From positions 1,682,001-1,746,000 of the forward strand of contig NC_049564.1 of the NCBI RefSeq assembly GCF_013368755.1: 64,000 nucleotides of DNA, read 5' to 3'. This document shows, piece by piece, positions 44,907-56,551 of the stretch; the stretch's first letter is position 1, and each line of letters begins with the position of its first letter. This DNA comes from Talaromyces rugulosus. Taxonomy: Eukaryota; Ascomycota; Eurotiomycetes; Eurotiales; Trichocomaceae. A model generated the notes under the pieces. It had not been told where the DNA came from. It saw nothing but the letters and a program-made list of their open reading frames with translations, and did not search any database. The position numbers were made by a program, and so were the translations under genes.

Positions 44907-45520
44907 CTACAAATCCGCAGCCAGCTTGGTCAAGGCCTCTCCCTCAACCATCATCTTCTCCCACTCCTCCATCGCATTCGCCCCAATCGACTTGTAGAAC
45001 TTGATGCTAGGCTCGTTCCACTTGAGCACGCTCCACTCGAGTCTGCGCCCTCCAATGCTGATCACTTCTTTGGCCAGAAACTTCAGAAGCCGAAACCCAT
45101 ACCCCTTGCCCCGCGCGGCAGGCTGCACGTAGAGATCTTCGAGATAAATGCCCGGTGCTGAACGCCATGTTGAGTAGTTGTAAAAATGCAGAGCCATACC
45201 TACGGGCACCGGAGAGGGGTTTTCCGCTGTCGCAGGAGGTGTGATCAGGGCTGTGTAGGTTGAGCCCTTTTTGGGCGGCGTCCCCGGGAATGATAATGTC
45301 GCGAGAAGCGATTCATGTGTGGCTTCTACTTCGTGTAGTGCATTCTCGTAGTCTGCAAGCTCACGAATGAACTGCAGGATGATTGGAACATCTACAAGAA
45401 CATGTTAGCATCATTTTGCGGAGAGTAGCTTGTACAACAGTGGCCTGCTGCGGGGAGAAATAACCCAATTTCCTACGTACCCTCAGGTGTTGCCAGGCGG
45501 ATAACTGGCTGGTCAGACAT
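44907..45520 (-). CDS. GNAT N-acetyltransferase, spermidine/spermine acetyltransferase-like
   Basis: Two exons (45520-45481, 45391-44907; intron 89 bases with a GCTAAC branch site) give 174 residues. The start MSDQPVIRLATPEGDVP, the helix ILQFIRELADYENA, the strand GMALHFYNYSTWRSAPGIYL and the acetyl-CoA loop QPAARGKGYGFRLL are those of diamine-acetyltransferase-like GNATs (human SAT1/SAT2 are about 171 residues). The C-terminal WSVLKWNEPSIKFYKSIGA is also typical. The enzyme would move an acetyl group from acetyl-CoA to a small amine or to thialysine. The exact substrate cannot be read from the sequence. It runs head-to-tail with the golgin gene, with a poly-A tract upstream. Confidence 0.87.
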
Positions 45521-45946
45521 TGTTACAGGTAATAATAAGCCTTGGAATGCGATGCGATTCCTTTTTCTCAATTCAAAGAGCGTGTAAAAAACACTTTTAT
45601 ATAGGGATTGATGTAAACGCCCTTTGATTGACAAGTGAAGGACGCCGAGACCCACACAACATCGGCGACTTGACCCAGTAAGCGACATCTTGGAGTATTT
45701 GAATTTGAACTGTTTCTACAAATGTAAAAGGAATCTTTTGGATATACCAAATTAAATACAAGTAATCTATCGTATCAGTGAGGCAGCTCGAAGAGCTACC
45801 TGTTTGAAAATTAAAAAAAAAAAAAAAAAAAACCTTTGACGCAGAACCGTAAGGGAATCCTTGCCCAATGCCCGTCCTACTATATACAAGCTCACAGACT
45901 TTAACTATACATGTTGATATTACATATATCGTTCCACGAGCGCCAA
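45521..45946. other. spacer with a 20-base A run
   Basis: These 426 bases between the golgin stop and the acetyltransferase start hold a perfect A20 tract at 45813-45832. Such dA:dT tracts are known to keep nucleosomes off promoters. The tract may also mark transcript-end sequence of the golgin gene on the minus strand. Confidence 0.6.
45813..45832. repeat. A20 homopolymer tract
   Basis: Twenty uninterrupted A residues on the plus strand, about 290 bases upstream of the acetyltransferase start. This is the longest homopolymer I noticed in the window. Confidence 0.9.
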
Positions 45947-48900
45947 TTACCGTGACATAACCGCAGACATCCATTTTTGTTCATCATTGCTACAACTAAG
46001 GTCAGTCCACTGTAGATAGCTCTGGAAATGAAGAAACTTACCGATCAAAATGAAGCAGCATACCCAGCACTGGGATCAGCTGCTTTTGATAATTCTTGTC
46101 CTTCTGCTCCAAAAATTGTAAAAGGACGTTTTTCAGGTAGATATAGTCCAGTTGAGCTCCACCAGACCCAGAGGGGGTCTCGCTTCGCGTCGCAGACGAA
46201 TCCCGGCCACGCGAGACCGCCCTGTGACTTGGAGAATCAATTGAAGACCGTGATGAGTGAGCACCAGACTCGGTCGTCGAAGGTCGTTTGAGAGTGTTTT
46301 GGCCAGATCTAAAATCTTCAGTCAAAGCCTTGTTGGCCTTGCGTAGCTTTTCAATCCGATTGTTGCTTGCTTCGATAGACCGGCGCAATTCCGATTTTTC
46401 CTTTTCCATTTCTTGGACCTGCTTCTCACTCTCATCCAAGGCATCACGTAGCTTCTCCATCGCCTGGCGCACCTCCCTCGCTTCTTGCGTTGATCGCTCA
46501 GACTGAGCTTCCAATTCCTCTCTTTGTCGCTTCAAACCTCTCTTAGAGAATTCCAATTCCTCTCTGTCTTCCTCTGCATTCTGCAATGCCTTTTTATTCT
46601 CTCGTAATTCCTTTTTGAGGTTATCCAGCTCTATTGCGTTACGTCGATCCGTCATCCTCTTCTCGTCTTCTGCGTTGTCGCGTTCTTCGATAGCAGTCTT
46701 GTATTTTTCATCGGACTCGCGAATCTTTTTGTCTGTTTCGTTCTTGACTTCACTCAACAAACGGCGCATGGTCTCACACTCACGGCTACGCTCACTCAAG
46801 TGTCGATGAGCTTCGGCCAAGTCTGCTTCCAGACTTTCACTGCCTTTTATCCGCGTAGCCATTTCGGTTTCCTGAACCCGCATGCTGTCCATTAAACTTT
46901 GGGCGCTCGCATATTGAGCCGTCTTTAGCTCGATTTCTTCTCGAAGGCTGTTCGTATCTCGACCGAGCTGGGCTAATTTCTCCTCGGCTTCTCGTAGCTT
47001 GGTGCGCGAAGTTTCAAGTTCCTCTTGAGTCTTCGAAAGGTCTTTGGTAATTCGCTCACTTGCCTCCACAGCCTGTTGTTTCTTTGTTTCTAGCTGGCGC
47101 ATTTCCGATTTTGTAACGGACAAAGTCTCTTCTGCCTTTAGGCGGCTGTCCGTTTCTTGCCGGATCTTCTGGTTGAGTGTCTTGACTTCATTTTTGCGAT
47201 CCGTGAAATTTGCATTAAGAGACTTCATTTCTGTGCGGAGGCGTTCGTGCTCATTGTCAAGTTTCTCCAACTCCGTTGTCTTTTTGTTGAGATCCTCCTT
47301 CGTAGACTTTAGTTCAGCAGAGTCGGCACGGAGATTACGGAGTTCGGGGGTCAGCTTCTGCATAGTGTTTCTCAGGTCTGTCAGGTCCTTGAATCGGGAA
47401 GCTGCTAGCTGCTGGGCTGCTGAAAGATCCTTTTCGAGAGTGGTTGCTTTGACCTTCAAATCTTCAAATTCAGTTTTAAGATCAATGTGCAACTTCTGCG
47501 AGTCTGCATCTTTTGATGCATTCACCCGGAGGTCAGCGGCCTCTTTTTCCAACTTGGCAAGCGTCTCTTCTAGAGCTTGTTTCTCTGCTTGCAAAGATTT
47601 GACCAAGTCCTTGGACTCTACATGTTCTTGGCCAATGTGAAGCAGGTCGTCGCGTAGAGACTCGATTTCTTCTTTGAGATCATCCTCGCCCTTCAGTTTC
47701 GAGTGTAGACGCTCAATGGCGGCATCCTTCTCGGCAACTTGAGCTGTGAGGTCTTCGATTTTCTTCTCTAACGACGCGGCATCGACTGTGCTTGGGGCTG
47801 CCGCCTGTGCAGGCTCTACTGTAGCGGGAGATTCTCCAGGCGTGTCCTTCGAAGCAGACGGCTCTTCGTTTCCTTTACCGCCCTTCTTCTTCTTGTTCTT
47901 TTTCTTCTTCGAGCCACCGGAATTCCCACCCTGGTTTTCAGTTTGGATCTCCGTCTTGGTAGTCGGGGGAGCCGTAGCAGTCTTTGTATCAGACTCTGCC
48001 AAACTTTTTCGAACATCATCAAAGCTAGCAGTCTTTCCAGCAACAACTAGCTCGCGTGCTGATTTCCATTTAGGATTAGCACCGAAGCCACCGTCAACAA
48101 AGTTGACCAGGTTCTGTAACTCGTCGACTCGTGAACCTTTTTCGACAAGTTCTGCACGAAGAGACGATACAACACTTTCACCTTCTTTGATTTGAGTTTT
48201 CAAACTGTCCATGAGACCTTGCATAACCCCTAGGCGCTTTTCCTTGTCATCTCTCTCCTTCTCGGTTTGAGATAATTTCTCGCTGAGATCAGAGTTATCT
48301 GCACCCTTTGCAGCATCCGTCGATTCTTTTTGCAGGCGTTCCAGCTCTTCGGTCTTTTCTTGCAGCTGAGACTTGAGTTCCGAAAGCGCAGTATTGGAGC
48401 TCTCTACAGCCGATTCTGCTTCGACTAGCTTCGACTTGATTTGAGCAATCTCTGTCTGGTTCACCGACTTCAAGTCTTCGACTTGGGACTCGTTCTTTTC
48501 TTTAAAGTCTCGGAGACCTTCCAGTTCTCTAGTCGCAGACTCTAGTGAGACGACCATGCTTTCCGTCGATTCGCGTGCCACAGCCAAATCTCGCTTCAAG
48601 TTTCCGACTTCCGAATTGAGCTTGGTGATTTCCGTCTCTTTTTCTTCGACCTCGTGCTCTAAGCGCGGGATTTCATTATCAAAAGAGAAAAAGTCCTCAG
48701 ATTCCTCAGCATCCGGCGATTTGGAAGTCGTTTGCGGCTTGGTCTTGGCAGGAGAAACGGGTGCTGCGTCCTCTGTGTCATCACCGGTGTCCTTGCGGTC
48801 CTTCTTGAGATTGGTGACCTCATCCCAGGCATCTTTGGCAGACTTTTCTGCCTCGTCGACCTTCTTCTTCAGGTTGTCTTTGTCTTTCGTAACCCGTTTT

Positions 48901-49608
48901 AGTTCGTCCACGATCATGTCGTTCTTCAGCGACATCTGGTTGAGGTATTCCGTCAAGGCTTTCGGATCATTAATGCTGGTCAGCGGCGTGTTCTCCTTGA
49001 GAGCGGCTTCGAACGGCTCGATCAAGAGGACTCTGGAATGTGCTATTTTGTAGGCCTTTAAAAGATCTAACACGAGGCAGTGAGCGTTAGAACATGGTCA
49101 AACAGGGCATAATTCGAATTCACCATACCGTGATACTTAGAATCAATCTTGTCCAATCGGCGCAACTTTGCTCGCACGTCAGCCGGTAGTTCTGGTGTCG
49201 GCGCAGGCTTAGGTTCGGCATCAGGGGTAGATTCTTTGTCTACAGAGTCGTCGGCCGTCTGCTTTTCACTTTCGGTCGCTTCTGATGGAGGGGGTTCCTG
49301 GACGCTGGCAGCCTCCTGTCGAGGAGTCGTCGATCTGCTGGGACCATCATCGTCGGCATTGGGAAATTCGAATTCGGTCGGGTCAGGACTCCTGGTGGGA
49401 AGTGTGCTGCTGCTCCGTTGTCGCGTTGTTCTGGTAGATGGATTACGGCCTAGACTAGATCTCGGAGTCCCTTCCTGAGAAGCCTTTTGCCGGGCCTGCT
49501 CTTCAGCGATGCGAGCATCGATGGCGCCTCGCAGACGCTGGTTCAGAGAGAGAAGTGTTAGCAGCGGAGCCAGTAGACGGCGGAAAGCGGATCTGATACC
49601 TGGAACAT
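45947..49608 (-). CDS. imh1: GRIP-domain golgin Imh1
   Basis: Four exons (49608-49600, 49537-49129, 49066-46042, 45989-45947; introns 62, 62 and 52 bases) give 1161 residues. The first exon encodes only MFQ, joined to RLRGAIDARIAEEQARQKA, which is the known start of fungal Imh1. The centre is continuous coiled coil (long Leu/Glu/Lys/Arg heptads) broken by a Lys run (SKKKKNKKKKGGKG). The C-terminal GRIP domain reads YIYLKNVLLQFLEQKDK then LIPVLGMLLHF. The last exon adds DEQKWMSAVMSR, so the stop that would come from reading through the GTAAGT donor is not the true end. GRIP golgins bind Arl1-GTP and tether vesicles at the trans-Golgi. It faces lnp1. Confidence 0.92.
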
Positions 49609-50134
49609 GGTGTCTTCCCCACGGCTGTTGGTCAAATATCATTAAAATACGGTGTAAATCAAACCCCAAAAAGAATCTGCAAAAATATCGCTGGGCAGGG
49701 AAACGAGAAACAACAACGCTGAGCAAAAGGCATCACGAGCCCAGAAGAGTACAGAGTACGTACGCTGCGGAAGGAGCGAACGGCCCACATCCCGTGCTCC
49801 GGCTCAGCCTCGCTGTGGCTGGTGCATAGTAATGAATTACTATGATTCTTCATACTCGATGAAATGGGCATAAATATGAACTACTAGTACGAAGACCTTG
49901 TTCTTTATTGCTCTATTACTATAACAAAAACATAAGTTAACCGCATTATCTGTGGCTTTAACATTAATAAATATTCGCAAGTCCGTACTTTGTTGTGGCT
50001 GGTGTCAGGTCCGTGCACCTCCGCATCACCAGCCGCACCGTCATCGCTGCCTGCAAAACAGACAGACATGCATGCTTGATCTTTTTCCCTCGCTAGCCGG
50101 GTGTACGATGTGACTTTGATCATCATCTATTGCC
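49609..50134. promoter_or_regulatory. shared divergent promoter of imh1 and lnp1
   Basis: These 526 bases lie between opposite start codons. No clear TATA box or repeat is seen. Confidence 0.5.
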
Positions 50135-51445
50135 ATGGTGTCACTTTGGCCCTGGAAGGTCTGTATAACCTAACCAACAACTAACAACTACCAACCGTTA
50201 CTGACTCTCTCCGACAGGGCGAGGACAATTCACCCGCATCGTTTGAGAAAACGCTCTCGACGCTCTCTACCAAGATCACGGAAAGAACTACGCGTCTCGA
50301 TGCCACACGTCAGCAAGCTCGGCGATTTAGGGCTCTGTGGACGCTTTATTCGATTTTTATATACCTTCTTTATAGCACCATCGATGTCCTAGTCTTGGGT
50401 TGGAAGAACTGGGGCCCGTGGGAATTTGGAGCTGTTCTGGGCGGGCCATTCATGTCAGTGACAGCCCTCCACTCCCGTATTCTCTTGCTAATGTCCATTT
50501 GTATCCAGAATCTACGGAGTCCGAGCTGTTGGAGCTCGTGTTTTCGACTATCGCATCTCCAAGGCGGAACGCCATCTGGACAGTTTGAAGAAGCAACGCG
50601 ACGAGACAATTGAGAAACTCAAGGTTGCGACAAAGTATAACTCGACCCAGCAGCTACTCGAAAAATATTCTGGGGAATCCACGAAGCCGAAACAGCCTAG
50701 GAACAACAACGGAGGACCGAAGAGAAAGGACACTGGGCCCAAAGGTGGCCCCCCACCCATGACAGGAAGGACCGGCCTCCCTCCCCCTCCAACCGCGAAC
50801 ATCAAACGCCCTCAGAATGTGCAATCTCCTCCGGCGCCTGCTACACCTTCACCCAATGCTAGACTAAGCCCTCAGTCTCCTAACTATCCCCAAGGACAGC
50901 CCCTACTACCACCACCACATATCGATGAATCCGGTTTCGCACCAAATGCTTTTCCTGCACCTCCTCAATATAACGACGGTCCAAGATGGTACGATCGATT
51001 CATGGATGTCTTACTTGGAGAAGACGAGACTCTACCCAAGAACCGCGTTGTTTTGATCTGTCAGAATTGCAGACTTGTCAATGGCCAGGCTCCGCCCGGA
51101 GTGAAGAGCCTCGAAGAACTCGGTCGGTGGAGGTGTGGAAGCTGCGGTACATGGAATGGAGAGGAAAGCGAGGCCAAGAAAGTACTCGAGAGCATCAAAA
51201 GCCAGCCACCACCAACCACTGACGGGGCTTGGGAATCGGTTTCGCAACATCAAGACTCCGACTCCATTTATGAAGAAGGCACCGACGACGGTGTCATTGT
51301 CGAGGACGCCTCGAATGGCAGAGGGTCTCAGTCTGGCGATGCACAGGGCGACGACTCAGAGCAAGGGTCTGCCCAGGAAGATTCCGAGCAGCCACCGGTA
51401 AGGAGGAGCAAGCGAAACAAGGGAAATGACGATGCTAGTTCATGA
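50135..51445 (+). CDS. lnp1: Lunapark, ER three-way junction protein
   Basis: Three exons (50135-50158, 50218-50453, 50509-51445; introns 59 and 55 bases) give 398 residues. It begins MVSLWPWKGEDNSPASFEKT, followed by a coiled segment and two adjacent membrane segments (TLYSIFIYLLYSTIDVLVL; GAVLGGPFIIYGVRAV). A second coiled coil (LDSLKKQRDETIEKLKVATKY) follows, then a Pro-rich linker. A C-terminal zinc finger has the pairs CQNC and CGSC (VLICQNCRLVNG; WRCGSCGTWNG). This order is diagnostic of lunapark. The protein stabilises three-way junctions of the tubular ER, counteracting atlastin/Sey1 and working with reticulons. The acidic C-terminus ends in a basic RRSKRNKG patch. Confidence 0.95.
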
Positions 51446-53670
51446 TGCAGCGTTGAGTCTGGTCGTGGAGGGCTTTTTATCCCTTCACTAGGTGCTCCAG
51501 AAACTTACTTTTCAATATGTTATCGCCGTACGTATCTAGGGGCATTTCGGCGGTTAAGTGCATTCAATGTTATCAAATTTATATATTCTCTAGGTAGATT
51601 AGCAATCAATTGATAGTTCAATGTTGAAACCCAAACTCCAATTCCAGCGGGTAGTCATTATTAACAATTGGTGTTTCGTATTCTATTAATTTCTAGCCCT
51701 GAATTGTATGAAGTCATGTGCCCGTGTTGCACTCCTTCCATGAGAGCTTCAATGTTGCTCAGAAGCACTTTCTCATCACAACGATCGTCCACCAAACCCA
51801 ACCCCGCCTCTTAACAACACGAAAAAAAGGCAAAGAACAGACTGAAGGATAAAGTTACCAACGGTCCAAGCAAGGAGTCGGGGCGGGAATTGCCCCATAT
51901 TGAACGCCGGCAACTCGTGCATTTGGCCCAGAGTATCAAGGGGCTCTTTGTCGGTGATCGTCTCTAACAACCCTGGGAGTGCAGGATCCATTGAACCTTA
52001 TAGCCGTATACAATGTAAGGATAATAGCATTTCTGAGCGTGTCGGTGATGGCTGTTGACATTTTCAGAAAACATGGCTACATTGCGTATTGATTTGATTC
52101 CTTGCGTCGCTGTCTGTAAGGTCGCACCAACCAAATCCCGGAACACTCTTACGCAGCCCCAATGTTTACCTGCGTTGGAAAGCTGTCTGGGTTAATAAAG
52201 TTATGCGGGGAAAACTAACGCGACCCAGCTCCAACATCATGGGACGTTGCCGATATGAACCGAATTCTGATGGCGTTTACTTCGTATGCTGAGCCCATTC
52301 CCCAGAGCTACTTAACTAGAAGAGCCGATCGAGCCGAAATCCCGTTAAGGTATTGATAATCTTTGGCTTAAGTTGGCTACATCGGCATGATGGTATAACT
52401 ATGATCTACCACTAGCTGCATAGCCCTCTCAACTTTGGACACGTAGCTGGCGTTGGTGTCTGATGAAAGACTAGTTTATGTGTTTTCTCTTGATGAAAAG
52501 CACATATCACTGGCTTCGGGCAACTTGCCATACCACAGGGGCGACCATTGATCTGACACCACTATATTGCCACTGGCCAGAAAGAACCACGCTTCTCGCT
52601 TAAGGACGGATAACATTGAATGAGTCACCTGCCATGCCATCCCGGTTTGTCCGGGGGTGAAAACATTCAGCAATCAGGTGATGCCAACACCAGCATCTGA
52701 GTCGGCCTGCATATCCGAACCGAAGCTTCCCGCAAGGGCGATCATTGGGACGAATTAGCCAATCAATGCACACTCCTGCGTCACATTGCCATTTCTTTTC
52801 TGCAAAAAAAAGCAGGACTTGACATCAAGACTTTCTATGCTAGTTTTGATATCACAGTGAAACAACGGACTAAGCTATGGAGGGATCTTCCGACGAAATC
52901 GGCACGCTTTGTACTAGGTACCTATGATGACCCGATTCATCATTCGATACCGTGTAATCGACACGCCACAGTATAGAAAGTTGGATGCACGCAAAAATGA
53001 CAACATTAATGCTCCGAGGCGAGATTACTGTTGTTGGCATTCCAATCATCGCCCGACTTTCTCGTGAACGTAGGGACCACTGCCCCTCTCTTACCTTAAT
53101 GGCCTAGATTTAATCGCCTTGCATATGGCAATGTATTATTTGGCAATTCATGAACTAGTTCCACGCTGCTGCCCAATTTGGCCAAAGGTCAAGTTATAGA
53201 AGCGTTCTCTACTAAGGCTTAACTTGCAAATAATACCGACGCTCCACTTTACTTGTGTCGCATTGGCCTAGCCTTTCATTATGCGGTCCTAATAAGGAAA
53301 TATTGCATGACGCATATAAACTTACTTGAGCCAATGAGCAAAGTCGGGGGTATGGATCACGAGCCACCATCGACCCAAAATGAAGCTGCCGCCACGACCC
53401 AGAAGCAATAAAGTTAAATCGAGCTTGGATCCACGGATGTTTCGGACCACCCTAATGAATGATGCTTGTGATGTTGTTATGATATCCATGGGAGCGGGCC
53501 CCGGTCTAGGAAGTATAAAAGTGACGTCTCTACCCAGATGTGTTTTTTCCTGATACCTCAATCTTTCATCCAATATATTCAAAATAATCTACTCTGCCCG
53601 GTTTCTCTATTGTACTAATACCTATTACTGTTATCTGTCTATCTTGTAACTCCGAAGTACACCAAGCACA
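51446..53670. other. 2.2 kb gene-poor region
   Basis: No gene is supported. A minus-strand frame at 51991-51776 starts MDPALPGLLETITDKEPLDT and has a possible GTAACT donor, so it might be part of a gene or relic, but I recognise no family. The rest is AT-rich, with the promoter of the next gene at its right end. Confidence 0.45.
53514..53520 (+). promoter_or_regulatory. TATA box of the four-pass membrane protein gene
   Basis: TATAAAA lies about 150 bases upstream of the start codon at 53671. It is followed by a pyrimidine-rich stretch that could be the transcript start and leader. Confidence 0.55.
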
Positions 53671-54289
53671 ATGCCGTCACTTGGAAGCGCCAGACGTCCC
53701 GTCTTGCTAGTTATGCGAACTATACAGTGGATTAGCGCGGTTATTGCAATGGCCTTCTTTTCGTATTTTGTCAGCAAGAACTCGCACAGAAATCACTTGA
53801 TCTACAACGAGGTCATTTCGGTGCTATCTGTTGTCTTTTTCCTCCCGGCTTTCATCTCGCCTTTCATGCCTAATCTCCTGAGCAAATATGTTGTGCCAAT
53901 CGATCTTATTTTCTCCTACTTGTGAGTCCCACCGAGTCGGTGCAAGTGAGCTGAACATAACTGACGAATTATAGGTGGTTGACTTCGTTCATCTTCACAG
54001 CACAAGACTTTGATTATGGGTTCTGCTCTTTTGCCGAAACGCCGGGTGTTTCTTGTTCCAAGAAGCGCACCGCGCAGGCTTTTACTTTCCTGGCTTTGTA
54101 AGATACCTTCTACCGGCATTTTTCTTTTTGTTTAAGGGTATTTCACTAACTTGTATTAGCATCTTCACTTTCTTTGCTCTCTGCACTGAGGTTTATGACC
54201 GATGGGTTGACAACCCTGAGCCTAGAACCACTCGAGAGAAACATGATAGCAGCCGCCCCCCAATGGACGCGCCTGTGCAGTCTGCCTAA
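53671..54289 (+). CDS. small four-pass (MARVEL-like) membrane protein
   Basis: Three exons (53671-53921, 53975-54097, 54160-54289; introns 53 and 62 bases, branch sites CTGAC and CTAAC) give 167 residues. Four hydrophobic segments are seen: IQWISAVIAMAFFSYFVS, VISVLSVVFFLPAFIS, IDLIFSYLWLTSFIFTAQ and AFTFLALIFTFFALC. Between segments 3 and 4 is a loop with Cys residues (GFCSFAETPGVSCSKK). The end is a charged tail (YDRWVDNPEPRTTREKHD). This arrangement resembles fungal MARVEL-domain proteins, often small membrane-organising proteins of the plasma membrane or vesicles. The precise role is unknown. A TATA box upstream and a long 5' spacer suggest regulated expression. Confidence 0.8.
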
Positions 54290-54799
54290 TGGGTATATGA
54301 GGCTGTTTTTGAGTGGAGAGATGCTGAGACTGGATGATTACACACCATGCAAATATGGAGACTGTAGTCAGCCCTTATATATGACGAGAGATGGAGAACA
54401 TTACGTTTTAATGTTGTTGTTTTTCTTTCTTCTGTTCTGATTTCTTTTTTGTTATATTTAAAATTTTAATAATATTATATTTCTAATGCATAGCATAGCT
54501 GTACTAATATTTTGATAAATCAACTGCTGTACCTTTAGTGATCAATTGATAGCACTTTGACAAGATTCAAATTAGAAACGCCACCTGGGTCTGACGGTGT
54601 CACATGGGAGTCGTGATCCTACCATGTAAAGTTGGACCGCAGATAAAAGCCAGAAAATAGAATCTGGAACCCCAGACGATTCATAGTATTGATCTAGATT
54701 TGAGTAATGCAGTAAATTAAATAGCTTAGAATGTATGCATCTTAATATGGTCCTAACAAAGACGAATCTGAGCGTGTTTGTATTATACGTAGCCCCCAA
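54290..54799. other. AT-rich spacer
   Basis: These 510 bases hold the 3' end of the membrane-protein gene. No gene is recognised. Confidence 0.5.
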
Positions 54800-56120
54800 G
54801 TGTTACAATCGGACACTGAGGATATTAAAACCTGTTTTAACTTGAAGGTATATCCCCATACATTTCCGGAACAAGCGCCCATACAAATCACATTCCCTGA
54901 CACAGCCCCAACTTCTTGCATATGGCATTGCCGATCGGTATTCTGGGGGGGAGTACAACAACTTTTTAGAATTATATGTTATCCACATACCGTCAGAACT
55001 CACAGCCCAGCCCTGATATTGCATGTGGATATTTCGATGGTAGGATACATTGCACGTGGGCATTGCATATGAAGGTGAGGACCCATCAATATAGATAGTA
55101 CCATACTCAGTGTGAAGATATGAGCCGGTATGGTCGAAAGACATACGGTGGATATTTTTGTCAATCTCAAGTTTCTGCAGGTAATCACTACTGCATGTAT
55201 CCTAGATATATATCATCTTATTTGATGCAGATGCCAGAAGGGTTGAGTCAGGTGAGAAGGCAACTGCCGGGAACATCAAATCTTCAGGACACTTGAGTGT
55301 TTGTATGCATTTTTTGCTGCATATATCCAAAATATGAATTGACCTACCTACACATACCAATGCAATCCACTTAAAATCAGGTGAGATACCAAGGCCCGTT
55401 ACAAAACAATACATGGAGGTATCAAAAGAAGCAAGCACTTCACACTAGACATATCCCATATCTTTACTTGTCTGTTCCATGATACTGATGCAAACCATCG
55501 TAAGTCATATGAGATGGTAACACTGCTAATTGTCCCATTATGACATTCACGTGGTAGCATATATTGACTATCACATATACCCCATATTTTAATTGTCTCA
55601 TCATATGATGAGGATGCAAGCTGTTTTGATTTTTTTGAGAAGCTGAAGGAAGTAACATATCCGCCATATCCTTCGATATTCTGTACGGAATAAATAGGAT
55701 AAAAGACCTGTTTCTGTTTTTAAGTTACCAATGATACCACGGAGCGGCATTATCTTGCCCTTTCCGGGACCACCTTTGATCCATAGTAATTGACTGTGAT
55801 GATGACACCATTTCTGGAAATTGGCCTTATAAAAATTCCAGCAGTACGAGTCTTCTAACAAACCACTTTTGACATCTTCGATGCGAGTTTTGTCATCACG
55901 AGGATTGATGATGTGTATGTCCGCTAGACAATTGCTGTTGCCACCTTCCTATACTGTTACACCTATTAGTTCATGACATAGTGCGATATTGAAAACAAAC
56001 CAACTATTCAGATCTCTAGTCTTGTCTAGTAACTTCAGAAGACATTTTTCGCCAAAGGGCACACCGCCTCACTCATCTAGACACAAATCGGTGAAGACCG
56101 GATCTATTCGCTTTTCTCTT
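54800..56120 (-). pseudogene. degraded NACHT-WD40 NLR (HET-E/HNWD-like)
   Basis: Fragments of a fungal NACHT-WD40 protein appear in order on the minus strand but in different frames broken by stops. Near 55920-55860 is a NACHT entry segment (NCLADIHIINPRDDKTRIED then KSGLLEDSYCW). At about 55800 is a P-loop remnant (LLWIKGGPGKGK, where the usual lysine-threonine pair is now Lys-Ile). Near 55437-55202 is a WD40-like FSPDSTLLASAS with HILDICSKKCIQTL, and near 55144 the typical tail SFDHTGSYLHTE. Most of the NACHT core and WD repeats are missing, so there is a large internal deletion as well as frameshifts. It cannot make a full NLR. It lies next to, and divergent from, a phosphorylase-domain gene. 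Confidence 0.75.
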
Positions 56121-56551
56121 TCAAAGGGCAAACGGAGAGTTATTTAGGTCATCGGTGCTACTAGGGTCTGATATCACAGCATGACATATCAGACAATACA
56201 TTAGTGGCAGATTTCAGTATAGAAATTTGAGGAATTTCTAATTTTGAAGAGGGGTGGACGAACGCGGGGCTATGCCACGTATTTTTTTTTATCGGCATAT
56301 TGAATCGACCCCACACCTGCTTCAGGCTTCACTGAAGCCTGATTTTTGGAGTGATGGTCTTGGAATCTCTTCTTAATTGGACACCCACACTACCAGTTGA
56401 CAATCATTAAGTAATGAATATTCAGTGATCAACACACGGTGGTTCCATCAACCCATCAGTTCACTTAAACCGCTTGTCTTTCTCTTGAAGTTCCGAAGTA
56501 GGCTGGGTCATTAAACTGAACTGAACCCATCAAACAGTTTGAGCAACAAAG

